The notes: generated by a model not told the origin, from the letters alone. 64,000 bases of DNA from Williamsia sp. 1138 (GCF_002095435.2 NZ_MJEJ02000037.1:1-64000); one strand, 5' to 3'; counted from the first letter of the stretch, positions 1 to 8,003 are shown. A program made the numbers and translations.

Positions 1-2
1 CC

Positions 3-953
3 AGCGAACTCCGCGACTTCATGGAACACGCCAAACAACTCCCCGACTGGGCCGACGAACAAAAACTCGTCAGCGCAGTCAACTTCAACCAAAAACGCGG
101 CACCTACCTCGGCGTCCTCTACGGCTTCGCCAGCGGCATGATGAGCACCGTCATCCCCAAAGAAGCCCGCGCGGTCTACTACTCCAAAGGCGGCGCGGAC
201 ATGAAAGACCGCATCACCAAAACCGCCAAACTCGGCTACGACATCGGCTCACTCAACGCCTACCAACCCGACGGCGAAATGGTCGTCACCTGCGTCAAAA
301 CCCGCCTCGCACACGCCGCCGTTCGCCATTTGCTACCCCAATCGCCGCACTGGGTGAACTCAGCACCCGAAGACATACCCATCAGCCAAGCCGACATCAT
401 GGTCACCTGGCACTCACTGCCCACCACGGTGATGCGCAACCTCACAAAGTGGAAAGTCCCCATCGCCGCCGACGAATCCGAAGGGTTCCTGCACTCCTGG
501 CAACTGGCCGCGCACCTACTCGGCGTCGAAGACCAATACATCCCCTCCTCCTGGAACGAAGCCGACTCCCAAGCCAAACAAGTCCTCGACCCCATCCTCG
601 CCCCCACCCCCGAAGGCATCAAACTCGCCGACATCCTCCTGAGCCTGGGCATGAACCTCGACCTCACCCTGCTCAGCAGACCCATCCTCGGCGCCCTCAC
701 CCGCTTCATGCTCGGCAACGACATCGCCAACTGGCTCCACATCCCCACCGAACCCGTATGGACACCACTACTCGAAACCGCCTGGGGCCCCTACGTCATC
801 GTCCGCGAAGGCGGACTCGACCTCGGCGTACCCGAAGAAGCCTACTGGCTCTTCGACGAATTCCTCCGCCAATTCGTCCTGTTCTACATGTCAGAACTAC
901 GCATGCCCATCAACATCAGCATCCCCGTCATCAACAACCCCAACCACCCCTGA
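3..953 (+). CDS. Latex-clearing (Lcp)-like / MpaB-family heme oxygenase, 5' truncated
   Basis: The reading frame is open to the left edge, so the N-terminus, and any signal peptide, is missing. The visible part of about 317 residues matches the rubber-oxygenase/DUF2236 domain: a QPDGEM segment followed by VKTRLAHAAVRHLL, the region that in Lcp proteins carries the conserved Glu, Lys, Thr and Arg and the heme-binding His. Known Lcp enzymes are b-type heme dioxygenases that cleave polyisoprene; other family members have unknown substrates, so rubber cleavage is not established here. The stop codon overlaps the ATG of the globin gene, indicating translational coupling. The coding strand is unusually C-rich and G-poor, with many CTC and CTA leucines, unlike the neighbouring genes; this may reflect transfer. 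Whether the protein is secreted cannot be judged. Confidence 0.75.
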   Translation, partial: SELRDFMEHAKQLPDWADEQKLVSAVNFNQKRGTYLGVLYGFASGMMSTVIPKEARAVYYSKGGADMKDRITKTAKLGYDIGSLNAYQPDGEMVVTCVKTRLAHAAVRHLLPQSPHWVNSAPEDIPISQADIMVTWHSLPTTVMRNLTKWKVPIAADESEGFLHSWQLAAHLLGVEDQYIPSSWNEADSQAKQVLDPILAPTPEGIKLADILLSLGMNLDLTLLSRPILGALTRFMLGNDIANWLHIPTEPVWTPLLETAWGPYVIVREGGLDLGVPEEAYWLFDEFLRQFVLFYMSELRMPINISIPVINNPNHP

Positions 954-1438
954 TGGACAAAGATCTCCTGGAACACAGCCTGACACTGGTCGGGGCAGGC
1001 GATCCGGACTTCACCATCCGTTTCTACGAGAGGTTGTTCGACGAACATCCCTCGGTGCGAGATCTTTTCGGAACGAACATACGTCCGCAGGCTGCCATGT
1101 TGCAGCAGGCCATCGTCGCCGTACTGGACCATCTCGATGACCCTGGCTGGCTCCAAGAGTCGGTGGGGTCACTGGGGCGAGTCCACGCCTCGCTTGGGGT
1201 CACCCCTCAGATGTATGGCTGGGTCGCAACAACATTGGTGACCACCATGGCCGCCGTCGGCGGCGACACATGGACTGACGACATGTCGGTTGCCTGGAAC
1301 GAAGCGCTCACCGCAGTGACCGTGATCATGCTCGACGCCTATCCAACAGAAGCAAAGGACGAAACAACATGCTCTCCACAATCTTCTATCTCTTCGACGT
1401 CATCGCCAACACCTTTGGGGTCATCGTCGAGGCGGTGA
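953..1438 (+). CDS. Single-domain globin (flavohemoglobin-type)
   Basis: A 161-residue protein that starts inside the stop codon of the oxygenase gene (ATGA overlap). The globin fold is recognisable: FYERLF has the Tyr expected at B10, DLFG the CD1 Phe, QAAMLQQAI supplies a Gln near E7, and GRVHASLGVTPQMY has the proximal F8 His. This Tyr/Gln/His pattern resembles flavohemoglobin heme pockets, which handle NO and O2, but there is no FAD/NAD reductase domain, so a separate reductase would be needed. Coupling to a heme oxygenase suggests a role in O2 delivery or in protecting that enzyme from NO; this is inference. The last 20 or so residues are low-complexity and overlap the next small ORF in another frame. 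Confidence 0.75.
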   Translation: MDKDLLEHSLTLVGAGDPDFTIRFYERLFDEHPSVRDLFGTNIRPQAAMLQQAIVAVLDHLDDPGWLQESVGSLGRVHASLGVTPQMYGWVATTLVTTMAAVGGDTWTDDMSVAWNEALTAVTVIMLDAYPTEAKDETTCSPQSSISSTSSPTPLGSSSRR

Positions 1439-1458
1439 GCACGGGCAGCGTCGGTTAG
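1369..1458 (+). CDS. Possible 29-residue membrane micropeptide overlapping the globin 3' end
   Basis: An ATG preceded by AAAGGAC at Shine-Dalgarno distance opens a 29-codon frame that overlaps the globin terminus and runs 20 nt beyond it. The peptide begins MLSTIFYLFDVIANTFGVIV, a hydrophobic stretch that could form one short amphipathic or membrane helix, followed by EAVSTGSVG. No homology can be claimed. It is listed because the ribosome site is good and it is the third overlapping frame in an otherwise tightly coupled operon. It could equally be chance. Confidence 0.35.
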   Translation: MLSTIFYLFDVIANTFGVIVEAVSTGSVG

Positions 1459-1490
1459 AGGCTTCTACGGGACGGTCTCCCAATCCGGCT

Positions 1491-2138
1491 TTACGCAGGG
1501 TTATTCGGGGCGGACACGCCCGTCAATGCCTCGAGCTCGTCGATATGCGGCTCGCCCTCCAGCTTGCGGAGATACGACTCGACGAACTCGAGGGTCTCCT
1601 TCTGCCCTGGTTTCATGCCGAGTGACTCCTCCACGATCAGCACCCGTGAGACACTCGTCATCAGCGTGATGGCCACAACCGCCGGCATGTCCTCGGGGTC
1701 AACTCCGTAGCGCGTCAACGATTCTTCGATCACGCGCGCTGCGTCGAGCCGAACGTGCTCGACGTAGCGCCCTATCTCCGCTCGCAAGTCCTTTCGGTGG
1801 TTCGCCAGAGCGATGAACTCCATGGTCAGCGCGGTCGCTGCCGGATCGGTGCTGAATCGCCATAATGCCCATAGCGGCTGAGAAGCCTGTAGAGCGAGCG
1901 TGTGGACTTCGATTAGCCGCTCGGCGCTGCGCGCAAAAACCGCGGAAAAAAGTTCATCCATGGTACGGAAGTAGTAGTGGACGAGTTGCGGCTTGAGACC
2001 CGCTGCCTCGGCAACTCGGCGCGAACTGACTGCGGCGTACCCCTGCTCGACCATCAATCGTTCGGTGGCGTCCAAGAGCACGGTTCGATTCTTCGCATCC
2101 GGTGCGCCGAGCCTGCGTGGTGACGCCATACCCGTCAT
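1491..2138 (-). CDS. TetR/AcrR-family transcriptional regulator
   Basis: An N-terminal TetR helix-turn-helix is clear: the segment around LDATERLMVEQGYAAVSSRRVAEAAGLKPQLVHYYF has the family's typical spacing and ends in the HYYF recognition element. The C-terminal 130 residues are the variable ligand-binding and dimerisation part. The frame is open further upstream (to 2195), but an AGGA sits 5 nt before the ATG at 2138 and a GGAG fits the ATG at 2129, so one of these is the likelier start. It faces the oxygenase/globin operon convergently and lies downstream of the hydrolase gene on the same strand. Its ligand and targets are unknown. Confidence 0.8.
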   Translation of the reverse strand: MTGMASPRRLGAPDAKNRTVLLDATERLMVEQGYAAVSSRRVAEAAGLKPQLVHYYFRTMDELFSAVFARSAERLIEVHTLALQASQPLWALWRFSTDPAATALTMEFIALANHRKDLRAEIGRYVEHVRLDAARVIEESLTRYGVDPEDMPAVVAITLMTSVSRVLIVEESLGMKPGQKETLEFVESYLRKLEGEPHIDELEALTGVSAPNNPA

Positions 2139-2198
2139 CTCCGTCCTACTTCGCCTGGTGGAAACGCCGCCGAATCGCCGAGCAACATGGTCCACGAT

Positions 2199-3191
2199 TC
2201 ACTTCACGTTAGGCGAATTCTTACCCGTCGCGAAGTCCGGCCCTACGAAGTACTGGCGATCATCCCTTTCGGGAGCTGGGGGCACCCTCTCATTCAGGAA
2301 CGACAGCTGATCGGCGACCACGGCCGGGAAAAAGGGATCGACGTAGGGGCCGAAGTGACCGCACTCGTAGCGCAGCAGCGTCGAATCCGGGGCGGCCCGG
2401 GCGACTTTCATCGCAGCGGCAGCCGGCGCGATGTTGTCTGACGCCGCCACCTGGATCAACACCGGACAGGTGATCTTCCGGGCCGTTCGCGCCGGCGAGT
2501 AGAGCCCGATCTTGACCAGGATTCGCGCGGCGACGGTCTCCGGGTGATCACCGCGCCGAATACTCGATTCGGCAATCAGTCGCTCGAACGCGGCCATCGC
2601 GCCCGGGGCGGCTAGAGCCGCGACTGAATTTTCGGATCCGACCGCCGCGACGTATCGAGGCGGTCGCCCGAAGTAGGATCCGACCAGATCGCTCAGCCCC
2701 ACCGGCGCCAGCCGCAACGCCTGCCGCAGACCCGTGGCGCGCACCGCCGCGGGACCACTGACATGGGGCACCTGAGCGATGACCGCGGCCAGCCGCTCAC
2801 CATGGCCGGCCAACGTCAGCACATGACCTCCGGCAAATGATGTGCCCCAGGCGATGACACGCTCGGCATCGACACACTGCAGAGACCGGGCGAACGTGAT
2901 CGCTGCGCGCCAGTCATCGAGTTGCGATCGGACGTCGAGCAGTTGGCGGGGCTCACCCTCACTGTCTCCGAAGTAGCGATAGTCGAACAGGACCACGGCG
3001 TACCCGGCGGCCGCGAAGCGTTCCGCGTAGGCAGGTAGCCGGATCCCCCTCGTCGCGGCGAAACCATGAGCCATGACGACCACCGGTACCGGGCCCACCG
3101 GCGCGCTGGGCCGGTACACCGTCGCGGCGCATCGGACCCCGTGACTGGTGAAGAACTCTTCGGCCTGGGTGTATTGGTCACCACTGGACAC
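2199..3191 (-). CDS. Alpha/beta hydrolase (dienelactone hydrolase-like)
   Basis: A serine hydrolase of about 330 residues. It has an oxyanion-side MAHGFAATRG, the strand VVLFDYRYFGDSEG, and a nucleophile elbow at AWGTSFAGG (G-x-S-x-G); a late ECGHFGPY supplies the probable catalytic His. Such proteins cleave esters or C-C bonds of small hydrophobic substrates, and the exact substrate is unknown. The frame extends to 3350, but that would overlap the divergent tetR and its operators; a GTG at 3191 preceded by AAGGGGG is a better start. The divergent layout with the TetR gene at 3268 and two operators between them points to repression by that TetR. Confidence 0.8.
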   Translation of the reverse strand: MSSGDQYTQAEEFFTSHGVRCAATVYRPSAPVGPVPVVVMAHGFAATRGIRLPAYAERFAAAGYAVVLFDYRYFGDSEGEPRQLLDVRSQLDDWRAAITFARSLQCVDAERVIAWGTSFAGGHVLTLAGHGERLAAVIAQVPHVSGPAAVRATGLRQALRLAPVGLSDLVGSYFGRPPRYVAAVGSENSVAALAAPGAMAAFERLIAESSIRRGDHPETVAARILVKIGLYSPARTARKITCPVLIQVAASDNIAPAAAAMKVARAAPDSTLLRYECGHFGPYVDPFFPAVVADQLSFLNERVPPAPERDDRQYFVGPDFATGKNSPNVK

Positions 3192-3207
3192 GGCGCGGCC
3201 CCCTTTT

Positions 3208-3255
3208 CTTGATTGGTGTTCAAGAACCGTACCGCCTTCTTGATCGCCGATCAAG
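3208..3255. promoter_or_regulatory. Tandem operators between divergent hydrolase and tetR genes
   Basis: Two 17-bp sites share the form CTTGA-N7-TCAAG: 3208-3224 and 3239-3255. The second is extended to a perfect 7-bp-arm palindrome, CTTGATC-GCC-GATCAAG. Their centres are 31 bp apart, close to three helical turns, so two dimers could bind on the same face. They fill the gap between the hydrolase start (3191) and the tetR start (3268), the classic place for an autoregulated TetR operator. Repressor identity is inferred from position only. Confidence 0.7.
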
Positions 3256-3267
3256 TAACCTGTTCGC

Positions 3268-3810
3268 ATGCCCGCCAATCGTCGTCCACGAGCACGGGCG
3301 GAGAAGCGGGACGAGATCGTCGCCTCCGCTCGCCGACTCTTTGTCGACAACGGCTACGACGACACAGCGCTGAGTAAGATCGCCGCCGACGCCGGCGTCA
3401 CCGCGAACACCGTCTACTGGTACTTCCCCGACAAAGACCACGTGTTGGTGGCTGTCCTGGAAGAACTACTTGCCGAGGCGATGGCGCGGTACGAACCAAT
3501 GGCACAGCGTCCCCTGGCGGACAAGATCATGTTCGCGGTCGAAGAGTTGTCCGCGATGCGCAACCTCGTCGACACCGTCCATTCGCGACGCGCCAGCTCA
3601 ACGGTGATCGACCAGTGGCACAACACTTTCCACACGATGGCCGACTCACTGACCCGCGCCGATCTGCCACCCGATGATGCAGGGCCGGCGAGCCACATCA
3701 TTGCGTTCGTGGTCGAAGGCTTACTCACACATCCCGGCAACGAAACCGAGCGACGCGAGATCATCGAATTACTCGTCGCTCGCATCACCGACTCTGACGG
3801 GCTTACGTGA
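3268..3810 (+). CDS. TetR-family regulator, divergent from alpha/beta hydrolase
   Basis: A 180-residue protein with an N-terminal TetR domain; ARRLFVDNGYDDTALSKIAADAGVTANTVYWYF is the helix-turn-helix with the usual Y-W-Y-F ending. The start ATG lies 13 nt after the distal operator. The remainder is helical and has no recognisable ligand signature. It probably represses itself and the divergent hydrolase through the CTTGA-N7-TCAAG pair, and the inducer may be a hydrolase substrate. Confidence 0.85.
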   Translation: MPANRRPRARAEKRDEIVASARRLFVDNGYDDTALSKIAADAGVTANTVYWYFPDKDHVLVAVLEELLAEAMARYEPMAQRPLADKIMFAVEELSAMRNLVDTVHSRRASSTVIDQWHNTFHTMADSLTRADLPPDDAGPASHIIAFVVEGLLTHPGNETERREIIELLVARITDSDGLT

Positions 3811-3997
3811 GCCACCGCTCGGACACCCGGATGCGCGTGTGGTCGATCTACTTGCACTGTCTGCGACGTCCCCAACCGATTTTTGTCAACCTCAGTTCCG
3901 GTAGTGTGCCAGCCATGTTCTCCACATCTGGCCGCCGGTCGACATCGGGACTGGGCGCCGGATCGGCACCCGATAGGTGTTTCGAAGCGGACGCCTC

Positions 3998-4666
3998 GTG
4001 ACCATTCCAAACGAAGAGCCCGCATGGAAGCAGCGCGCGGTCGAGCGGTCCATCAAAACCGCGAAAGTGCGGGCCGAGCAGCGCGTTCAGAAGTTCCTCG
4101 ACGCCGCCCAAGCCATAATTGCGGAGAGGGGGACGACCGAGTTCACAGTCCAAGAGGTTGTGGATCGTTCCAAACAGTCGCTACGTAGCTTTTACCTGCA
4201 ATTCGACGGTAAGCACGAACTGCTTCTGGCATTGCTTGAAGACACAATCGGCCGATCGACAGATCAGATCCGCGCATCGACCTCGGAGCAGACCGAACCG
4301 ATCCGGCGTCTCGAGGTTGCAGTCCAGTCATTGTTTGACATCTGCCGCCCTGATCTCGTAGGCACCCGCCCACTACTCGGTGTGTTCGCTCCGCAGCTGC
4401 TCCTCACTCATCCCGCCGAGGTGAGGGTTGCCCATGCCCCACTTCTCGCGCTCTTCACCGAGCTGATGGACGCCGCAGCGGTAGCCGGCGATCTGCACCC
4501 CGACGCAAACCCCGCGAAGATGGCATCGATGACCACGCGGACCGTGATGTTCTTGGCGCAGTCCAGCGCTGGCGACGAGGCGAGCCAACGAATCGATGCT
4601 GCCGAAGTCTGGCAGTTCTGCGTCAACGGGTTTGCGATTTCTGATGACCGAGTCGTAACCGACTGA
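3998..4666 (+). CDS. TetR-family transcriptional regulator
   Basis: A TetR domain sits after a basic N-terminal tail (AERSIKTAKVRAEQR-like residues); QKFLDAAQAIIAERGTTEFTVQEV leads into SKQSLRSFYLQF, the recognition helix. The C-terminal region of about 150 residues has TetR_C-like helices. The frame opens at a GTG at 3977; a second in-frame GTG at 3998, giving VTIPNEEP, is preceded by GCGGAC and is chosen with low certainty. It stands alone on the + strand upstream of the ABC/two-component operon, with a 157-nt gap containing an inverted repeat, so it might control that operon, but nothing proves it. Confidence 0.75.
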   Translation: MTIPNEEPAWKQRAVERSIKTAKVRAEQRVQKFLDAAQAIIAERGTTEFTVQEVVDRSKQSLRSFYLQFDGKHELLLALLEDTIGRSTDQIRASTSEQTEPIRRLEVAVQSLFDICRPDLVGTRPLLGVFAPQLLLTHPAEVRVAHAPLLALFTELMDAAAVAGDLHPDANPAKMASMTTRTVMFLAQSSAGDEASQRIDAAEVWQFCVNGFAISDDRVVTD

Positions 4667-4753
4667 CGCCGGAGAAGGACCCTGACGCCTGCCAATCTGA
4701 CAAGCGGTCCGAAGACAAACTGCAACCGATGACTTTTGTCATGGTGCTTCAGT

Positions 4754-4822
4754 GCAATAACCAGGCTTTATCGATGATCGCGCGCACTACTGCCGACGCC
4801 TGAACTCGACCAGGGTTATTGC
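4754..4822 (+). promoter_or_regulatory. Nine-bp inverted repeat covering the ribosome site of the ABC/two-component operon
   Basis: GCAATAACC (4754-4762) and GGTTATTGC (4814-4822) are exact reverse complements, 51 nt apart. The downstream arm ends one base before the ATG of the first gene of the operon (4824) and covers the only plausible Shine-Dalgarno (AGGG). In RNA this could hide the start; in DNA it could be a pair of half-sites for the downstream response regulator. The choice is inference. Confidence 0.45.
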
Positions 4823-4823
4823 C

Positions 4824-5063
4824 ATGACCACAACACAGAACGACTCACCGCTAGGCAATCTCATGTCGGATTCGATGCGCTTCGGTCCCGCACCGACACG
4901 GTCTCGAGAGGTGGCTGTCATCGTCAGCACCTTCGTACTGTTCGGAATCATCTCGTTGGTCGCAGCAGCGCCGGTCGTCGTGATGGCGATCGCGGCAGCA
5001 GCGATCGTCGTGATGTTCGCGATCCGCTGGGCCGTCGGCAGCCGGAAGTGGGGTTCGCGATGA
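4824..5063 (+). CDS. Small membrane protein, first gene of ABC/two-component operon
   Basis: Seventy-nine residues. The soluble N-terminal 28 residues are followed by two near-continuous hydrophobic stretches (about residues 29-50 and 52-70), so two membrane passes are likely, with a short basic tail RKWGSR. No known family is recognised. Its stop codon overlaps the ATG of the ABC ATPase gene (ATGA), so it is co-translated with an exporter and a sensor kinase. It could be an accessory subunit of the transporter or kinase. Confidence 0.65.
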   Translation: MTTTQNDSPLGNLMSDSMRFGPAPTRSREVAVIVSTFVLFGIISLVAAAPVVVMAIAAAAIVVMFAIRWAVGSRKWGSR

Positions 5064-6001
5064 GGAACGTGATCTCCGCACGCAGCCTCCGCCGGGTCTA
5101 CGGCCAGGGCGACTCCGCCTTCGAAGCGGTCAAGGGCATCGACCTCGACGTCGCAGAGGGCGAGGTGTTCGCCCTCCTCGGCACCAACGGTGCAGGCAAG
5201 ACCTCGACGTTCGACCTCCTGGAAGGTCTCGAAGCACCTACCGAAGGTGCCGTGGAGGTCTTCGGCCTGGACCCACGCAAGGACCGCAAGCTGGTCCGCC
5301 CGCAGGTGGGCATCATGCTGCAGTCCGGTGGCCTGCCCGCCGAACTGACCATCGCCGAGACACTGGAGATGTGGCGCGGCACCTGCAGCAACCCCACGAC
5401 CGCCGAAGCGGTTCTCGAGCAGGTCGGGCTCACCGACCGTGCGGACGTCCGGGTCGGATCGTTGTCCGGCGGCGAGAAGCGACGGGTCGACCTGGCCTGC
5501 GCACTGCTCGGTCAGCCGCGACTGCTCTTCCTCGACGAACCCACCACCGGGCTCGACCCCGAGAGTCGACGCGCTACCTGGCGTCTGCTCGCCGGCCTCA
5601 AGGCCGCCGGCGTCACGATGGTCCTGACCACCCATTATCTCGACGAGGCCGAGGCCCTGGCCGACACCATCGCGATCATGCACAAGGGGCAGATCGCCCG
5701 CCGCGGGTCGCTGCGCGAGATCGTCGACCAGCACCCGGCACGCATCGTGTTCGATCACCCGGGATTGCCTTTGCCACCGCTGCAGGGCGCGGGCATCGAC
5801 GCGCAGTCGCGAGTGACGATCCACACCCACGACCTCCAGGCCCATCTGTCCGAGTTGCTGGCCTGGGCCGGCGCGCACCGACTGCAGCTGAACGGTCTCG
5901 AAGCACGAGCGGCCTCACTCGAGTCGGTGTTCCTGGACATCGCCGACGACCCTGCCGACACATCGGCACCCACCCCCGACATGATCGGAGCATCACGATG
6001 A
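5060..6001 (+). CDS. ABC transporter ATP-binding protein (drug-export type)
   Basis: A 313-residue ATPase with Walker A GTNGAGKTST, signature LSGGEKRRVDL, Walker B LLFLDEPTTGLDP and the H-loop TTHYLDEAE. A C-terminal extension of about 90 residues is typical of the DrrA/CcmA-like export ATPases. An earlier in-frame start at 5048 exists, but the ATG at 5060 overlaps the previous stop and fits operon structure. It pairs with the permease that starts inside its own stop codon. Substrate unknown: lipid, drug or antimicrobial peptide export are the common roles. Confidence 0.9.
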   Translation: MRNVISARSLRRVYGQGDSAFEAVKGIDLDVAEGEVFALLGTNGAGKTSTFDLLEGLEAPTEGAVEVFGLDPRKDRKLVRPQVGIMLQSGGLPAELTIAETLEMWRGTCSNPTTAEAVLEQVGLTDRADVRVGSLSGGEKRRVDLACALLGQPRLLFLDEPTTGLDPESRRATWRLLAGLKAAGVTMVLTTHYLDEAEALADTIAIMHKGQIARRGSLREIVDQHPARIVFDHPGLPLPPLQGAGIDAQSRVTIHTHDLQAHLSELLAWAGAHRLQLNGLEARAASLESVFLDIADDPADTSAPTPDMIGASR

Positions 6002-6822
6002 CCACCATGAGCCCACCCACCACGGCCGGCGTCGGCTTCGGCCGGCGTCCGCTGACCGCCCTGTCCAAGGCCGAGTACCGCCAGTTCCGTCGAAACAAGA
6101 CGCTCGTGATCATGGGGACGGTGTTCCCGGTCGCGTTACCGCTGATCACGTTCTTCCTGACCCGCAACGACTCCGGGACCACCGCCGAGGTCGCGACCAC
6201 CGGGCTGGAGATGTTCGCGCTGATGGCATTTCTGTTCGTGCAGTACTACTCGGTCCTGTCGCTGATCACCACCCGCCGAGGTGAAGGGGTGCTCAAGCGA
6301 CTGCGCACCGGTGAGGCCTCGGACTGGCAGATCCAGGCCGCCCCGGCGGTACCCAGCGCGCTGCTCACCGTGCTCGGCGGCGCGATCGTCGCCGGTGTGA
6401 TCTACGGCGCGGGTTCGCCGGCGCCGATCAACGCGGCAGCCCTGGTGATCGCGCTGGTCGCGGGCATCATCGTCTTCTCGCTTCTGGGTCTGGCCACGAG
6501 CGCCGTCACCAAGAACGCCGAGGCGGCGCAGATCACGTCGATGCCGGTCATGATCCTCGCGTTCGTCGGCCTCACCTCCATTCGCGACGTGCTACCGGAC
6601 CGGATGGCAGGAATCGTCGACTGGACGCCGTTCGCCGCCTTGTCCGACCTCATCTCCCTCGGCGCATCCGGCAAGCTCGCCACAGCCGGCGAGGCCACCG
6701 CAGCGGCAGACTTCGCGGGTACCTTCACGGAGATGGGCCAGCCTCTTGCAACACTGGGTTTATGGACCGTGCTGACGCTTGCCGTGATCAAGACAAGCTT
6801 CCGGTGGGACGATCGCAGGTGA
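5998..6822 (+). CDS. ABC-2 type transporter permease
   Basis: A 274-residue membrane protein starting at an ATG that overlaps the ATPase stop. A cytoplasmic N-terminus is followed by about six hydrophobic segments: MGTVFPVALPLITFFL, LMAFLFVQYYSVLSLITT, a central pair, VMILAFVGL and the final LATLGLWTVLTLAVI. This is the ABC-2 permease layout that works with DrrA-type ATPases as a dimer. The gene overlaps the kinase gene (GTGA). Confidence 0.88.
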   Translation: MTTMSPPTTAGVGFGRRPLTALSKAEYRQFRRNKTLVIMGTVFPVALPLITFFLTRNDSGTTAEVATTGLEMFALMAFLFVQYYSVLSLITTRRGEGVLKRLRTGEASDWQIQAAPAVPSALLTVLGGAIVAGVIYGAGSPAPINAAALVIALVAGIIVFSLLGLATSAVTKNAEAAQITSMPVMILAFVGLTSIRDVLPDRMAGIVDWTPFAALSDLISLGASGKLATAGEATAAADFAGTFTEMGQPLATLGLWTVLTLAVIKTSFRWDDRR

Positions 6823-8003
6823 ACAGAGTGACCTCGGTGGCCTCCTGGTGGCGTGAGCTGTCTGCGCCGGACAAGTTCCGGCTGTACACACAACTCACGC
6901 TCCAGGGGGCGATCGCCGTGGTGGCGGGAGCTGCGGCAATCGGCGCCGTGGACGTCCCGTGGTCGGTAGCGATGATCGTAGCGGCGGGCATCGCCGCCAT
7001 TGTGGCCGTCGCGGCTCAGCCTGAACTGGCCGCCTGGTCGCCGAAAGCATTGCGGCGCTGGGCACTCCCGATCGGCATCGCGGTGCCGATCATCGCGTGG
7101 ACGAGCTGCGTCATCATCGCGAACCGCGCATCCGATGACGCCGTGCTCGATGCGGCACGGCTGACCGGCACGTATGTCACACTGCTGGCGATCTTGTCGG
7201 TGGTGTCGTTCGCGCGCCGCAAGTGGTGGTTCCTGGCGGCCATGAGCACAGCGACCGGCCTCGGACTCGGATCGACGGCGACCGCGGGTCTGCAGGTGGC
7301 GACGATCATCTTCTTCACCGGAGGCTTCATCATCTTGACCGCACTGCTCACGCTGTGGGGATTGAGGGTCGTCGATGAGCTCGAACGCACCAAGAACGTC
7401 GAGGCCCGTTTACAGGTGGCCGAGGAACGACTGCGTTTCTCCCGTGACCTCCACGATGTGGTGGGCCGGAGTTTCTCGGCAATCGCGGTCAAAAGCGAAC
7501 TGGCGGCGACGCTTTCCCGGGCAGGAGCGGCCGAGCGCGCGACCGCGGAGATCGACGAGGTCAAAGCCCTCGCCGTCGAATCGATGGACCAGATGCGGGA
7601 ACTCGTGCGGGGCTATCGCGGCATCGACCTCGTGACCGAGGTCGCGGGCGCCCGTTCACTGCTGTCAGCTGCCGGCTGTGACCTCGTCGTCGAGGGCGAG
7701 CCGGCACGCGTGCCCGCCGCGTTCCACGAGGTCGCCGCCTGGGCGGTTCGTGAGGGGACCACGAACATCGTCAAGCACTCCGCAGCAACGTCCGCAACAC
7801 TCACCCTCGGCGACGGTGGAATGTCGTTGCGCAACAACGGCGCCCCCGATGCCGGTCACAGCACCGACGAACGTTCGGGACTCGTCGGGCTCGCCGAACG
7901 TCTCACCGCGGTCGGCGCCCGCCTCGACACCACTGTCACCGGCGATGGTTTCTTGCTCGAAATACTATGGGAGAACAATGATTCCAGTACTGCTGGCCGA
8001 TGA
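6819..8003 (+). CDS. Sensor histidine kinase (HisKA_3, NarL/DesK type)
   Basis: An N-terminal half of about 190 residues carries five or six hydrophobic segments and no large extracellular domain, so it probably senses within the membrane. The H-box FSRDLHDVVGRSF has the phosphorylated His; the ATP-binding domain has the N-box REGTTNIVKHS and a G-box at SGLVGLAERL. GTG at 6819 overlaps the permease stop; an in-frame GTG at 6828 has an AGG 8 nt upstream and is an alternative. The gene overlaps the regulator gene by 26 nt. Intramembrane-sensing kinases beside ABC exporters often respond to cell-envelope or membrane-lipid stress. Confidence 0.88.
   Translation: MNRVTSVASWWRELSAPDKFRLYTQLTLQGAIAVVAGAAAIGAVDVPWSVAMIVAAGIAAIVAVAAQPELAAWSPKALRRWALPIGIAVPIIAWTSCVIIANRASDDAVLDAARLTGTYVTLLAILSVVSFARRKWWFLAAMSTATGLGLGSTATAGLQVATIIFFTGGFIILTALLTLWGLRVVDELERTKNVEARLQVAEERLRFSRDLHDVVGRSFSAIAVKSELAATLSRAGAAERATAEIDEVKALAVESMDQMRELVRGYRGIDLVTEVAGARSLLSAAGCDLVVEGEPARVPAAFHEVAAWAVREGTTNIVKHSAATSATLTLGDGGMSLRNNGAPDAGHSTDERSGLVGLAERLTAVGARLDTTVTGDGFLLEILWENNDSSTAGR

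Noticed and set aside
953-1458. A frameshift joining the globin to the 29-codon frame
   Set aside because: The globin fold is complete before the overlap, and the second frame has its own ATG and ribosome site.
5371-6822. A 483-residue frame across the ABC ATPase and permease genes, as if a fusion
   Set aside because: The upstream part is an Arg/Pro-rich shadow of the ATPase gene; the real permease starts at 5998.
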